Source: Patagioenas fasciata
Lineage: Eukaryota; Chordata; Aves; Columbiformes; Columbidae
Assembly: GCF_037038585.1 (NCBI RefSeq)
Contig: NC_092520.1
Location: 147,745,104-147,809,103 of the forward strand
Length of the DNA stretch: 64,000 nt
Direction of reading: 5' to 3'
Shown here: piece by piece, positions 9,844-21,284 of the stretch
How positions within the stretch are numbered: position 1 is the stretch's first letter
How the letters are laid out: every line of letters begins with the position of its first letter
Translations under genes and position numbers: made by a program
The notes under the pieces: generated by a model
What the model was told of the DNA's origin: nothing
The model's database searches: none
The model's input: the letters and a program-made list of their open reading frames with translations, nothing else

Positions 9844-10639
9844 GCTTGTTGGTAATGACTTGCAGTAACTGCTCTACTGCTTGGGGTGAGCCCAATGATG
9901 TAGGAGGAGGCTCACAAAAAACTTCCGCGGGTGCTTGCGGAGGCAAAGTTTGAGGCGGCCCCGGCCCCGGCGGCTGCGCCGGCCCGGCCCCCACGCTTTT
10001 CTCGGAGGCAGGGGGGGCGTCCGGCTCGGGGCAGGGCAGAGGCGGAGCGGTAGGAGGAGGGCGGCACTCAGGGCCTCCCACATCCGGACAGTCGACTAGT
10101 TGCACTTCCGCCTTCTTGGCACATTGCCCCAGAGACTCGGAGGGGGAAACTTCCGGTTCTTTGTTTACGAGCCGCGCAGTTTCTAATCCGCGTTGCAGAT
10201 CGGATTGTGAAAGTATTGGCTGAGCCGGGACCCCGCGACCACCCCGAACGGCAGGCAGACCCCACAGAGTAGCCCACAGGCCCCTCTTTTCTTTTGGACG
10301 ACAAGTTTTATCAGTCCAGGTTTGTTCTGGGACAAGCGCCTCCGCGGCTCTTAGGGCGGCACGTTGTTCCGATTTCATAACTTCTAATGATTCTAATACG
10401 GTTTTCCACAATTCTCTCACAGCTTTAATTTCTTTCTCTTCTTCCCCTCTGATAGTTTTGTCCCACATAGTGTCCCCCACTGATCTCCATTCTGTTGGGG
10501 AAAACAAAAGTGGAACTTCCCCAAAGTGTCCCCACTTCTGAGCTAAAAAAATCAATGTGATTAGCTTTTCCTGTGACGATTCAATACCTCTCTTAGAGAG
10601 AATAGTCGTCAGCAGTGCCGCGGCTGTTTCAATATCCAT
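9806..10639 (-). pseudogene. gag, first segment: matrix and proline-rich region
   Basis: The frame has 277 codons from an ATG at 10637-10639, the first good ATG after the leader. Residues 1-100 form a helical matrix-like domain with several Trp and many Glu/Lys. Residues 193-248 are extremely proline-rich and GC-rich, and contain P196-T197-A198-P199, the Tsg101-binding late-domain motif used for budding. Residues 251-272 look like a short coiled coil. Position 2 is Asp, not Gly, so the N-terminal myristoylation typical of betaretroviral Gag is impossible. It stops before capsid; the continuation is in another frame. Assignment as gag rests on position, the proline-rich/PTAP segment and the following capsid start. 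Confidence 0.75.
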
Positions 10640-10779
10640 TATCTTATCAGCGCGGTCTTAACCGTAGGATGCGAGTGGCCAGCTCGACTGGTGCCCGTCT
10701 TTTGATACCGGACTAAGCACACTATCCCACACCCCGGCTTGGCTCCGTTTTTATGAACGCTGCTCACCGCAGTAATTTC
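10640..10779 (-). other. Proviral 5' leader
   Basis: About 140 bp between the primer-site repeats and the gag ATG. It would hold the packaging signal and possibly a splice donor, but I cannot point to either with confidence. GC-rich compared with the host flanks. Confidence 0.5.
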
Positions 10780-10883
10780 GATCCGGAGCGATTATGCTTT
10801 GCTAACGATCCATCCATCTGCTACCATATGTAGATCCGAAGCGATATGCTCTGCTATCGAACCATCCTCTGCTACCAAATGTG
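10780..10883 (-). repeat. Tandem ~52-bp duplication containing the primer-binding site
   Basis: Two diverged direct copies, 10780-10832 and 10833-10883. Both start GATCCG(G/A)AGCGAT and both end in a primer-site-like TCTGCTACCA followed by (T/A)ATGT. They differ by several substitutions and single-base indels, so the duplication is older than this insertion, whose LTRs differ at one base. Only the copy next to the LTR has an exact primer-binding site; the inner copy has a one-base insertion (CCATCCATCTGCTACCA). Confidence 0.85.
10860..10877 (-). other. Primer-binding site for initiator tRNA-Met
   Basis: The minus strand reads TGGTAGCAGAGGATGGTT, two bases after the 5' LTR. This is the exact complement of the last 18 nt of vertebrate initiator tRNA-Met. 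The plus-strand match extends further as ATCGAACCATCC against tRNA ATCGAAACCATCC, with one base missing. Reverse transcription would start here. Known retroviral primers in vertebrates are mostly elongator tRNAs (Trp, Lys, Pro and others). The tRNA sequence was recalled, not looked up. Confidence 0.85.
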
Positions 10884-11331
10884 GTGGTAGCAAATTCGAC
10901 GAATCCAGACGCCGGCATAAGCTCTTTGATCGAACGGGCGGGCCGGGCGAGAGTAAGGAGTCTAATTCAATGTGAATTTACCATCCGTACTCTTTAATGA
11001 ACTCTTAAACAACACTGAATATCAATGTCCCCGAGACCACGTTTTTCCAAGCCTTATATACTCTATACCAAAAGGCCATGCGGCAAGCGCAGGCTACAAT
11101 TGGTTACACTCACAGTCACTCATCCCCCCCCCACTATGGTGATTGGCTGCAGGGCACTGTTCACAGACTGTTCATGCGCAGCGGCAACGCCCCTCCTGCA
11201 GCCTGGGTCGAGAGCAAAGCGGCTCCTGTTTACTTTCCTTTTGTCTCTGGTGTCTCAGGGAAATCCTTCCGTGTAACACAGCCGCATCAAGCCCTGGCTT
11301 GTTCACAGCACACAGCCAGAGACTCTCCACA
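10880..11331 (-). repeat. 5' LTR of the provirus
   Basis: 452 bp, beginning TGTGGTGG on the plus strand and ending CTCCACA. Same boxes as the 3' LTR, shifted by 5663: TATA at 11052-11060, CCAAT at 11138-11148, ATTAAA at 10993-10998. It would drive genomic transcription leftward through gag, pro and pol. It differs from the 3' LTR only at 10885. Confidence 0.96.
11052..11060 (-). promoter_or_regulatory. TATA box of the 5' LTR
   Basis: The minus strand reads TATATAAGG. It is the core promoter of the provirus, with a CCAAT box at 11138-11148 upstream. No enhancer motifs were assigned. Confidence 0.7.
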
Positions 11332-11337
11332 TCGCTC
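11332..11337. repeat. Right target-site duplication of the provirus (TCGCTC)
   Basis: Perfect copy of 5211-5216, immediately after the terminal CA of the 5' LTR. Confidence 0.93.
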
Positions 11338-14300
11338 CATACAGGCTGTGGGGTATGAGTGTAGAAAAGAGGCTGAAGGCAGGTCCTCCTTCTTTCCAAA
11401 ATCCACACTCCACCAGTCTGGTGCTGTTGTGATATCTGGGCATGGTAACTTGCAGTGTGCTGCTACCATATTTCAATTAACAGGATGGTTTAAGACCAGA
11501 GAGTACAGGTATACCAAACTTGACACATCTGTTTCTCACCTTAAGAGATACACTAGTGTGAGGTCTTATGAGTGATTAAATGGTTAAGGAGTCAACCTTA
11601 TCTTAAGACAGAATAACAAATGTATACTTCATCATCTTACCTAGTGACATGTGAAGACTGAAAGCCTACAAGAATGAAAAAATGTTCTTTTCTCATAACC
11701 TAAGTTGTTCCTACAAGAAATAGAAAATTCTTAATCAAACAAAATCACCAGAATATTACTCTGTCACCCAGTGAGTCAATTTTGTTTGATTGTATGTTTG
11801 TAGTGTTTAAGAGATTTTTATCTCTCCTCAGAGAAAACACATTTTCTCTTTGGGAATCTGGAAAGAAATAGAAGCAGATCTAATAAGCTGAACTAGATAA
11901 CACCTGTTTTGAAACATAGGTGCAGATGTAAAGTTTAATTGCAGCTGTAGTACAGTATTGCTTCCCTCTCAAATGTATCATTTTGTGCCCAGACGCAGTC
12001 CTGAAGGGCCATCTGGACCTCTCCCTCCCTGTGGAAATCCTGCAAGGTTTGGTGCCTAAAACACATGGTAATCCAACTGAAAAGTACTTACATATTTAGA
12101 AGACATTTTCCTCAAAATTCTTTTATGTATAAGCTGTTCCATGAAGCAACTGTTACCAAGAGGAAAGTAGTGGTGATGGTAGTTGTAGGTATAGAACCAA
12201 CTGTATAAGACAAGGGAGGCTCCAAGTGAAGCTCAAACCATATTAACGTGCACATGCCATCTGCTGGAGGTTGCTTTCCAGCTAGAAAGGGCAAAGAACT
12301 GACTAAGGAATTGGAGATACTGAGCGGGAACCAGAAGAAGAATTCACATACTTTCTCCCCACTTTCAGTGTCGTGGTTAGTAAACCAGTACAAGAATAGT
12401 CATAGAACTGAGATTTTTAAATTGCATGTGTCTCTCTAATGAGAGACATTAAACATCAGACCATAGGGTTGGCCATGAAATAGGCTAGCACCCAGGCTAG
12501 ATGGTACACAGCTTCAAGGACAATCGATAAAGATAGGACTCATTAAAGAAATGCAAACCCAGAAAATAATAGGCTGCACTACCACTTTATTTTACTTTGA
12601 AGTAGATGGAGAGTGGAAAAAGAGAAGGAAATGGAACTCACTTTTTTATAAGTGAGTAGTTTGTTATTAAAAGACTTTCTATATTGTTTGATCTAAATTA
12701 CTTCAACATTTTGTCATATTTATTGTCCAAGGGAGACAGGAAATTTCAGACTTAAAATTATCACTGTACATTTCTGTCATTTATTCAATGGATAGTAGCA
12801 CAGCTCAAAGAGGAATTGCATTTACATTAGGTGAGCAAGCAAGGGTTTTTTAGACTTCTTATTAGGATAAAAAATGGTAGTGAAAACTCTGTTGGAGTGA
12901 AAGAAGCAGAAGGATAAGAGCTAAAAGAAGTATAAGGAGATCCCTCAATAATATAAACTGTCACAATACTAAAGAACTGGTTCCAGTTTATACCAGCTGT
13001 GATCTGAAACAGAAAATTCAAAAGTATGTACATACTAATGTTTTACTCTGCTTGTCAAGTTATTTTGCAAGTGGTGTAAATTTCATGATTGCCATGAAAC
13101 TTTAGACTTTGCTGATATTGCTTAATGTATGATTTTGTTATAAAATGGGTGAAAGGCTAAAGCTGTGCTGAGATTAACTACAGCTAAAATATGTCTCACA
13201 CCACAATTTTTCTGTTACATTTTGATTACAACAATGCTGAAACTTAATGTAAAAAAAGCACTTTACACATCAACTGTTATGGTCTGAAGCCAATTCTGTG
13301 GTGCAGAGGATGATATAAACACAAGGTGATGAGGAGCGATAGAAGACTATGCATCAGCAGGGAAATGTCTGGAAATCTTTTGATTTATATAATATTAAAA
13401 GCCTTAGACTTTCAGGATAACACTGTTTCATGACTGGATCCTCTTGAAACACTTTTTTTTTTCACTTACTTTATTACTTTTTAAAAATTAAATTAAATTT
13501 TTACATACATTACTGAATAGGTGATTTTCTCTCCCTCATTTTTTTTACCTTCTGTCAGGCATTTAAATAGATCTGGCATAAAATAATCCATAGTAATTTC
13601 AATTCTGGAGTACCTGAGAGAAGCTGTTACAGTGCCCTGCCACAGTAGGCTCCAAATCCCTGCACTGCATTAAACAGCAGCAGCAGCAGCTGCCCTCTGA
13701 GTACAAGGAGGGCAGAGACCTCCATAGACCTGGCTACACTCTGAGGAAAGCAAGAGTTGTGATACTACATGCTGCTCCTCATCTACTCACCAGCAAGTCA
13801 TAAGGACAGCGTATTCATTCTGCCTAATTTAGACACCTAATTAAAGTTTCCCTTAGGAAATTCCCTTAGGAATGCCTCAACTTCCCCTCCAGGGGATTTT
13901 AAGTTACATTCACACACTTTGCTCCAGGGCAGCTTGAGGAGACCTAATTTAGATGGCTAAAGATAAGTGATGTGGATGTTGCCTTAAAATTAGTGGAAGG
14001 ATTAGCCTAGTAATATTTAACCGGCACCAGCAAGCTGTTAATCACAATTATTTCCCAAAATTTAATGTTTTGTCCACCAGAAGCTGCTATAATTCCTTCA
14101 GGTCTTTGTAAACTGATGGTACATCTCCAGTTTTAAGCATTTAGGACAGCAAAATTTATTTGCCTAGGAAGTTCGGTCATTCAAAGAAAATGGATCAGGA
14201 CCACTGTATGCTTTGGTTTCGCTTGGAAGAAAAATCTCCACAGTGTCTTTGGGAAAAAAAAAAAAAAAATCTAGTTACTTCAACCAATTTATAAACAGTT

Positions 14301-17097
14301 AAAAGGTTTACTACAAACCTTCATTAGATTATATCCTTTGGAAAACACAAACCAGATCATCAGCTGCCAACACCACCTTCCCATTGCACACCTCTTATTA
14401 GAATGAGGAAAGACAAAGATCTTTCTTAGGAATTACATACCTCTGAGGTAAGCAACAGGGGCAGCTTTCATTTGAAACTGGCAAGCTACAGCAGGGAGAG
14501 AAGAAAACTGCTAGAAATCATGCCACAGGAGAGTGGTTCTTTGCCGTTGTTTTTACTTCAGCTTATTTTCTTGTCTCTTCCTGATGATTTCCTTGTGTGC
14601 CTGATGTGGGAAAGATTTCTAAGCAGTCAGGCAATGAAAAAGAACAGATTGTGTTCTCTGAAACACCTGACCGTATTTTTATCAGACTGACCTGTTCTGT
14701 CTCTCCTTAACCTGTTTTCATAGGTGTGAAATCTCAGGGCATTTTTAATCAGTTACTTCTAGTTGTCATTGAAAGCAGTCAAATATATCACTGTGCTGAC
14801 AAGGGAGAAAGAGACTATTGAGATGTTAATACAAGCCTCCTCATCACAATTTGACATCTTGTTCTTCGTGACAAGAAACTATTTTATCTATCATAAAAAC
14901 TCACTGATCTTATCTATAAAAATGTATTTTATGTATATTCTTTAGCAACATTAACAGAGTAAGATAGTTAATGTTGGAGAAATGTTACATGAAATTCAAT
15001 TTGAGAAAGAGGTTTGGAGTGAATTTTTATTTCCTGAATGGCTACCACTCACAATGATAAAACAGAGCAGTGGCTCATCCTCTCACCAGCTTCTTCTCGA
15101 AACATCACATCTTTACTGACTTTGATTCACTTGCAGTGGTCTCCTGAATCAGGAAGGGAAAAATTCTGCTTTCTGTAGCCTGAGGGAAGAACACCAAATC
15201 AACAGATGGTGTATCTACAGGAAGGCTGTGTATGGGCTATAGGAAAGAAGAGTCTCCAATCTTAGATTAACCAGTTTGTTGTACCTCTAAATAGAGCCTG
15301 TATCTCATATGACACAATAAGGTAAGATGTTTCTCCCAACAAGTAATGGTCCCACCCTGTATGCCTTTAACTGAAGTGCTCTGAATGACAATGCTATCAC
15401 GGTAGAGATAAGATTATAAGAGTGCAACCAAGGGAAGCCTTTGGAGCTAAACAGTTGTGTGCTCCAGATCCTTCAGCTATGGAACACTCTGTTATCACAG
15501 TGAAAATATAACCCCTTTAAAACAGGCTCCGTATATTTTCTAAATTATATTGAATTGCTAAAAAGCTTTTTTCTTTCAGCTTTCTGCAGCAATGAGTAAA
15601 TTGATTTGGCTACATGTTTCTTACATTAAAGTACTTTTCATGTTATGATGTGGGTGAGTATTCTCCCTTGTGTCTCAATAGATTGTTTAGCTTTCACAGC
15701 TCCATCAGAAGTCCTTTCTTTTTCTGTTTGTCACTTTGGTCTGTCTTTAGCTGGGTGGGAGTAGGAAAACACAAGGACAGCTCTGGGCTTAAATACTTGG
15801 AGATCAAAACATGTGAGAAAGCATTTCTGTAGCTGTCATTTTCACAAGACTTTTATCAGATGTGGCTATAATAATGTAAAAAGAAATAGCCCTCTCTCCA
15901 CCAGCTAAGTAGAAATACTGGTATTGACAGAAAATTTACCATTCAGAATCTGGTTAAGTGATGAAAATAATCCTCACTTCCCTAAGAATGGACAGACAGT
16001 TCTACCCTTTTGCAGCAGCACAGCTCTTTAGTCATCCTTTATAGAGAAGGATTCCAGACCCATTTGCTTTCTAGCTTTCCTCTGATCTCTCATTGACTAT
16101 AAAAGTCTCTGACCATACTCCCTTCTCATTCACTGGCCAGTTTCCAAACTAGAGTATATTATCGTCTCTGCTTGTATTCAGTATCTGTATCCTTGGAATT
16201 ATACAGAGGAGGAAAAGTACAGCTATAAATGGTAGCAAAATTCTGATTTTATTCTACATAAGACTTTGTAGAAAACCCTGACTTTATTGCATGATTGCTT
16301 TCCATAGACCTTCTGTTTCCATGATAGTAAACTAAAGAAACATATTCAGTATTGCTGACACTTAAGTAATACACCTTCCGTTGATACTGAGTGTTTATAA
16401 TTTATGCCAAATGCTCTTACCACATCCTGCAGCAGACTACTCCTACTTTTGTTAATGGGTTCCTTGCTTCTCTCAACATCCTGCTTTCACTAGCAAAACC
16501 TCATTAATTCTATTAGAGTGGAAGGACTTTTGCTGTTGTGAAACTAGTTTGCATGAAAACAGAATAAGCCACTCTGTTTTCACATGAAGGTTTTATCCTT
16601 AAGTATAATACATTGCAGAACCTCAGATTACTTTTTGTGCATTGTTATGACTGCTCTGCATAGCCCTTACATAGAAAATTTTCTCCCTGTTTTTTCCAAT
16701 AGAGGTCTTTCCCGTCTGCCATCTGTGAAATTAATTCATTGCTAAAGTTTCTGTCTATTCAGAAATCTTTCTTCCTTTGCTCTCTATCTCATTGTGTATC
16801 TGTTCTTCTCATTCTTCTTTCAGCTATAAGTTATTTAGAACATAGAGCATTCTTCTAGAATGGCTTAGGATGTACTAAAGACCACTCTATGGCAGGCAGA
16901 CCTAATTAAACAATGTTACCACTTTTGTTTTGCCAGGCACACCAAATATTTTATATCTTGTTAAATACTTTAATAATGAACCATTTTAGAAGTTCTTTTC
17001 AATTGAAAATTGTTAAAATATAAAGGGCTTTTATTTGTAATTTATTATTTTTTTCTCAACAGTCTTGGACTGTCATGTGATGTTCTCCACAGTACCA
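11338..17097. other. AT-rich non-genic stretch
   Basis: No gene, RNA or identifiable transposon. Short open frames (at most about 93 codons) have no recognisable domains. A short CAG run (13675-13690) and a poly-A near 14252-14267 are the only simple repeats of note. Confidence 0.6.
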
Positions 17098-18468
17098 GGA
17101 CCCGGGTAATTATAGACCGGTCAGCCTCCCCTCTGTCCCTGGGAAAGTAATGGAACAGCTTGTCCTTGGTGCCATCTCAAGGCATAACAAGGATAAGAGG
17201 GTTATTAGGGGCAGTCAGCATGGCTTTACCAAGGGTAAGTCATGCTTGACCAACCTCCTAGCCTTTTATGAGAATGTAACAAGGTGGATGGATGATGGCA
17301 GAGTGGTGGATGTGGTCTACCTTGACTTCAGTAAAGCCTTTGACATAGTCTCCCACAGGATCCTCACAGCTAAGTTGAGGAGGTGTGGTCTAGACAACAG
17401 AGTAGTGAGGTGGGCTGCAAACTGGCTTAAGGAGAGAAGCCAGAGAGTGGTGGTCAATGGTGCAGAGTCCAGTTGGAGGCCAGTATATAGTGGAGTGCCT
17501 CAGGGGTCATTGCTGGGGCCAATATTATTCAATATATTCATTAATGATTTGGACAAGGGAACTGAGTGTACTATCAGCAAGTTTGCTGATGACACCAACC
17601 TGGGAGGAGTGGCTGACACGCCAGAAGGCTGTGCTGCCATCCAGCGGGACCTGGACAGGCTGGAGACTTGGGCGGGGAATACCCTGATGAAATTTAACAA
17701 GGGAAAGTGTAGAGTCCTGCATCAGGGCAGGAATAACCCCAGGTTCCAGTATAGGTTGAGAAATTACATATTAGAGAGCAGTGTAGGGAAAAGGGATCTG
17801 AGGGTCCTGGTGGACAGCAGGATGACCATGAGCCAGCACTGTGCCCTTGTGGCCAGGAAGGCCAATGGTATCTTGGGGTGTATAAGAAGGGGGGTGGTTA
17901 GTAGATCGAGAGAGGTCCTCCTTCCCCTCTACTCCGCCCTGGTGAGACCCCATCTGGAATATTGTGTCCAGTTCTGGGCCCCTCAGTTCAGGAAGGACAG
18001 GGAACTGCTGGAGAGGGTCCAGAGTAGGGCAACAAAGATGATTAAGGGAGTGGAGCACCTCCCTTATGAAGAAAGGCTGAGGGAGCTGGGTCTCTTTAGT
18101 TTGGAGAAGAGGAGACTGAGGGGTGACCTTATTAATGTTTATAAATATATGAAGGGTGAGTACCACAAGGATGAAGCCAGGCTCTTCTCAGTGGCAAACA
18201 ATGATAGGACAAGGGGTAATGGGATCAAGCTGGAATACAAGAGGTTCCACTTAAATTTGAGAAAAAACTTCTTCTCAGTGAGGGTGCCAGAGCACTGGAA
18301 CAGGCTGCCCAGGGGGGTTGTGGAGTCTCCTTCCCTGGAGACATTCAAAACCCGCCTGGACATGTTCCTGTGCGACCTCACCTAGGCGTTCCTGCTCCAG
18401 CAGGGGGATTGGACTACATGATCTTTTGAGGTCCCTTCCAATTCCAAACATACTGTGATACTGTGATA
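17098..18468 (+). mobile_element. CR1 LINE, 5'-truncated, open RT frame
   Basis: It begins abruptly inside the reverse transcriptase at the conserved [10 protein letters not shown] segment (nt 17099 on) and runs through the stop codon (18383-18385) into a short 3' UTR ending in two 8-bp units of the TACTGTGA type. The 5' truncation is typical of CR1, which is reverse-transcribed at the target. No clear target-site duplication was found, as usual for CR1. The different 3' tail and sequence place it in another subfamily from the fragments at 24.4 and 33 kb. Confidence 0.95.
17099..18385 (+). CDS. CR1 ORF2 reverse transcriptase, C-terminal part
   Basis: A continuous frame of 428 codons from the truncation point (411 from the first ATG at 17150). 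Relative to that ATG: first catalytic Asp in YLDFSKAFD at residue 59, the SGVPQGS block at 114-120, and FADD at 145-148 with both catalytic Asp. The thumb and C-terminal region ([33 protein letters not shown] in shorter pieces) extend to the natural stop. Endonuclease and the first RT block are missing, so the copy cannot move alone. An unbroken frame in a dead-on-arrival copy suggests recent insertion. Confidence 0.88.
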   Translation, partial: DPGNYRPVSLPSVPGKVMEQLVLGAISRHNKDKRVIRGSQHGFTKGKSCLTNLLAFYENVTRWMDDGRVVDVVYLDFSKAFDIVSHRILTAKLRRCGLDNRVVRWAANWLKERSQRVVVNGAESSWRPVYSGVPQGSLLGPILFNIFINDLDKGTECTISKFADDTNLGGVADTPEGCAAIQRDLDRLETWAGNTLMKFNKGKCRVLHQGRNNPRFQYRLRNYILESSVGKRDLRVLVDSRMTMSQHCALVARKANGILGCIRRGVVSRSREVLLPLYSALVRPHLEYCVQFWAPQFRKDRELLERVQSRATKMIKGVEHLPYEERLRELGLFSLEKRRLRGDLINVYKYMKGEYHKDEARLFSVANNDRTRGNGIKLEYKRFHLNLRKNFFSVRVPEHWNRLPRGVVESPSLETFKTRLDMFLCDLT

Positions 18469-21251
18469 AATCAAAGTTTGGTCAAAGCCAGAAGGACTCT
18501 GGGGAAACTCGAAGGGGGAGAGAAAAAATATTACACTGACATAAAATTTTAAGGAAAATAAGCAACAGACCCATCTTGACAATATGCATATACTATCTGG
18601 CCCATCTGTAGTCACTGTATTGGGAATATAGCCGCTGAAATTGGGAAATGTTAGTCCATTTTAGCTGCCTCAGAAAGTTTGGAAAATGTCCTGGTCACTG
18701 AAATTTTTACAAGAGCAGATATCAAGGTGTGGAGGCGATGGGAGAGTTGGTAACAACAGCAAAATATCTTCTGTCAGACTACCAGAAAAATGAAATAATG
18801 CTTGTAAACTGCTCTCATGATGATCAGTTTCAGGAGTATAAAGACAAGACTCTAATCTTAAAATGTAGATTTCTGTTGACTTATGGAGGAAGGAACCTTG
18901 TAACAGAAAAAAGTAAACTGATGGAATATGACCTTTGATGATCTAATTATACTCAGAAGAACATATATCCCAATCACTGAGAAAAAAAGAAAAATAAAAA
19001 ACACAGAAATGAACAACCTTTAAGTAAACTTAAGATCTGAAGTTAACTGTGTGGGAGAAGGCTCTTCATTAAAAAAAAAAAAAAAAAGCAATAGTTGAAA
19101 GAGCATAATCTGGATTAGTGGGGCACAAAAATTATGAAAGTCAAGTGTCATTATTAAAAAAGGATGATTATTAGACTCCTCAGACTCTTCGTAGCAATGG
19201 CTCTGTGGACAAGCATAGACTTTATTCCTGAGAAATATTCCTCATGGCCATGCAAAGAGATATCCAGATGGCAGTGGACAGGATCAAGTCTAGGGAAAGT
19301 TTGCTCTTCTACTATGGGACTCTCCTGTAGCTGATGAAGGCTCTGCTGTCCTTTAAATCCCAGACTGTCCCTTCTGTCCCACTCTTGAAGGCTCCTGAAC
19401 TGGAACTGTCTTTTCCATATATCAATATGGACCAAAAATTTTGTCAAAGCATTTTACAGAACATTTCCATAAAAGTTATGCGCTTAGGTTTCCCCATACG
19501 CAGAAAACCTCAAAACATACCAGAATGTGAGTTTTTCGGTTGCCAACACTAGCTTTTGCTTTTTCACTGAGTAAAAGGAGGATTAATGGGCTTTTCACAC
19601 CTTGTTCTATGCAGGTCATGCTACACCTGAGCTCTGTCCCACTTTGTACACCGCCTGAAGACTGAAAACAAAAGAGCTGTAGACTGAGTGTACTTCTAGT
19701 CCCCTAGGGATGTTATTTTATTGATTAGAAAGCAAAATCTCTTGTTATTAGGCTTCTCTGCTGGAAACCTAATATGTAATATCTTCATTTGCTATATGTC
19801 AATTTTACCGCTCTGGTTTTCTCTAGCAACAGAACATTTTGCCAGCGATCACAGAAGGTATCACACACAACATCTGTGGGCATCTTTAGGAACAACTGTA
19901 GCACGTTTTTTATAATTTACATCTATTACATGAAAATATGTTCAAAAGAAATGCTTCTTGCGAATCATTTATTTTGGGAAAATCATAATTTCAGTTAAAT
20001 TGTGGAATGTGCTTGCTGTGACAGTATCTGATGTATAGTGCTGTGGGTATGCAGCTTCTTTCAGAGCACTTTGCTGAGCAACTGTCTAGAAAATGCAGGC
20101 ATGACATGGGTTAAAATCATACAAAAAAAAAAACCACACAAAATAAGACTGAAAGAGAAGATGTGTAATTCTTCCTCTTGCCATAAATTGTACAACAACC
20201 ATCTGTGTCCTTGTATGCCAACCTAGTCTGACAGGTCTCTGGTGATGGAGAATCCAATCATCCTGGGTAGTCTAATCCACTGCATCACTCTCTTAACTGT
20301 TAACTTTTTTACTGATGTCTAAGTTCCTTCAGAGTTCTATTTTTATTTTGAAAGAGTCTGAATATGAAGGGTCATCTTTATTTAACAAGTTTCTTACAGA
20401 TGTTGAGTTTATGAACTACTTTGAACTGCTTTTGTTTTTGATATCTGGAAATTGGGAGGTTGCCAGAGCTCAGCTTGGATGTCAAGTGCTGTATAAATTT
20501 TTTTTTGCCTCTTACTACCAGTAAGAGGTGAGACACATATAAGTGAGACACATGCATCTCTACCTTGAATTTTCATCAAGAGAAAGAGTTATTCATAAAT
20601 CTTTTAGTGAGAGAAAAGGAGGTTATTTATGAAAGCTAATAAGGATGTTACAGATGCACAGTGAAGATCAGATCATTACTATATGTCATTCCACACTGAT
20701 GCTTCTCAACCAATTGTCTGGAAAACCTCAGAAGGTAGTCTACTAAGCACTGGAGCATGCCCAGCAAAAGAAAGCCCAAGTAGATTCTGCCACACATCCT
20801 TTTTTAAAGCAGACTTCCTGTCTTTGTTTTAGGGATCATCTTCTATACATTGTTTTAAGGTAACGTAAGAAGTCAGATCTAAGATCTAACAAAAAAATGT
20901 ATTTTAGGCATTCAAAACAACCATGGAGACAAATTCAGAAAGCATGCCATAATTCTGAAAAAGGCTGAGAAATCCAGGTGCTTAAAAACCTCTGTTCTAG
21001 GACTGGTGTGTAGATGTCTAAAAGAAGTCTACTGGATGTGAAGATGTTTCCATTATTTAGCAAAATTAAGCCTATTGTTGTTAATGCTTTCTTTTTTTGC
21101 ATTGCTTTATGTAACTGAGTAGTAGTGTACAGCTCCATAAGTACTCTAGGGTTTCTGGTTGAAATCTGCTGATAAAACACATGCACATACATACAAATTC
21201 TCACAAACAATTTAAATACTTCAGATTACTGCAAGAATTTGGAAATATTCC

Positions 21252-21252
<1 letters not shown>

Positions 21253-21282
<30 letters not shown>
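21253..21282. repeat. (TCA)10 microsatellite
   Basis: Ten perfect TCA units. No coding frame of interest crosses it. Confidence 0.95.

Positions 21283-21284
<2 letters not shown>

Larger units (their letters stand above)
5217..11331 (-). mobile_element. Class II (betaretrovirus-like) endogenous retrovirus, gag-deleted and nearly env-less
   Basis: A 6115-bp provirus read on the minus strand. It has paired 452-bp LTRs beginning TG and ending CA, a 6-bp target duplication, a primer-binding site, a polypurine tract, and gag-pro-pol order with a dUTPase fused before the protease in its own frame, which is the betaretrovirus arrangement. The pro frame and then the pol frame are each reached by a -1 step, again as in betaretroviruses. 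Complete relatives are usually 8-10 kb; the missing length is most of capsid, all of nucleocapsid and almost all of env. The LTRs differ only at 5222/10885 (C versus T), so insertion was recent. The class assignment rests on visible motifs; no alignment or tree was run. Confidence 0.95.

Noticed and set aside
10820..10830. Inner primer-site-like copy as the main primer-binding site
   Set aside because: It is about 50 bp from the LTR edge and carries a one-base insertion; the outer copy is exact and correctly placed.
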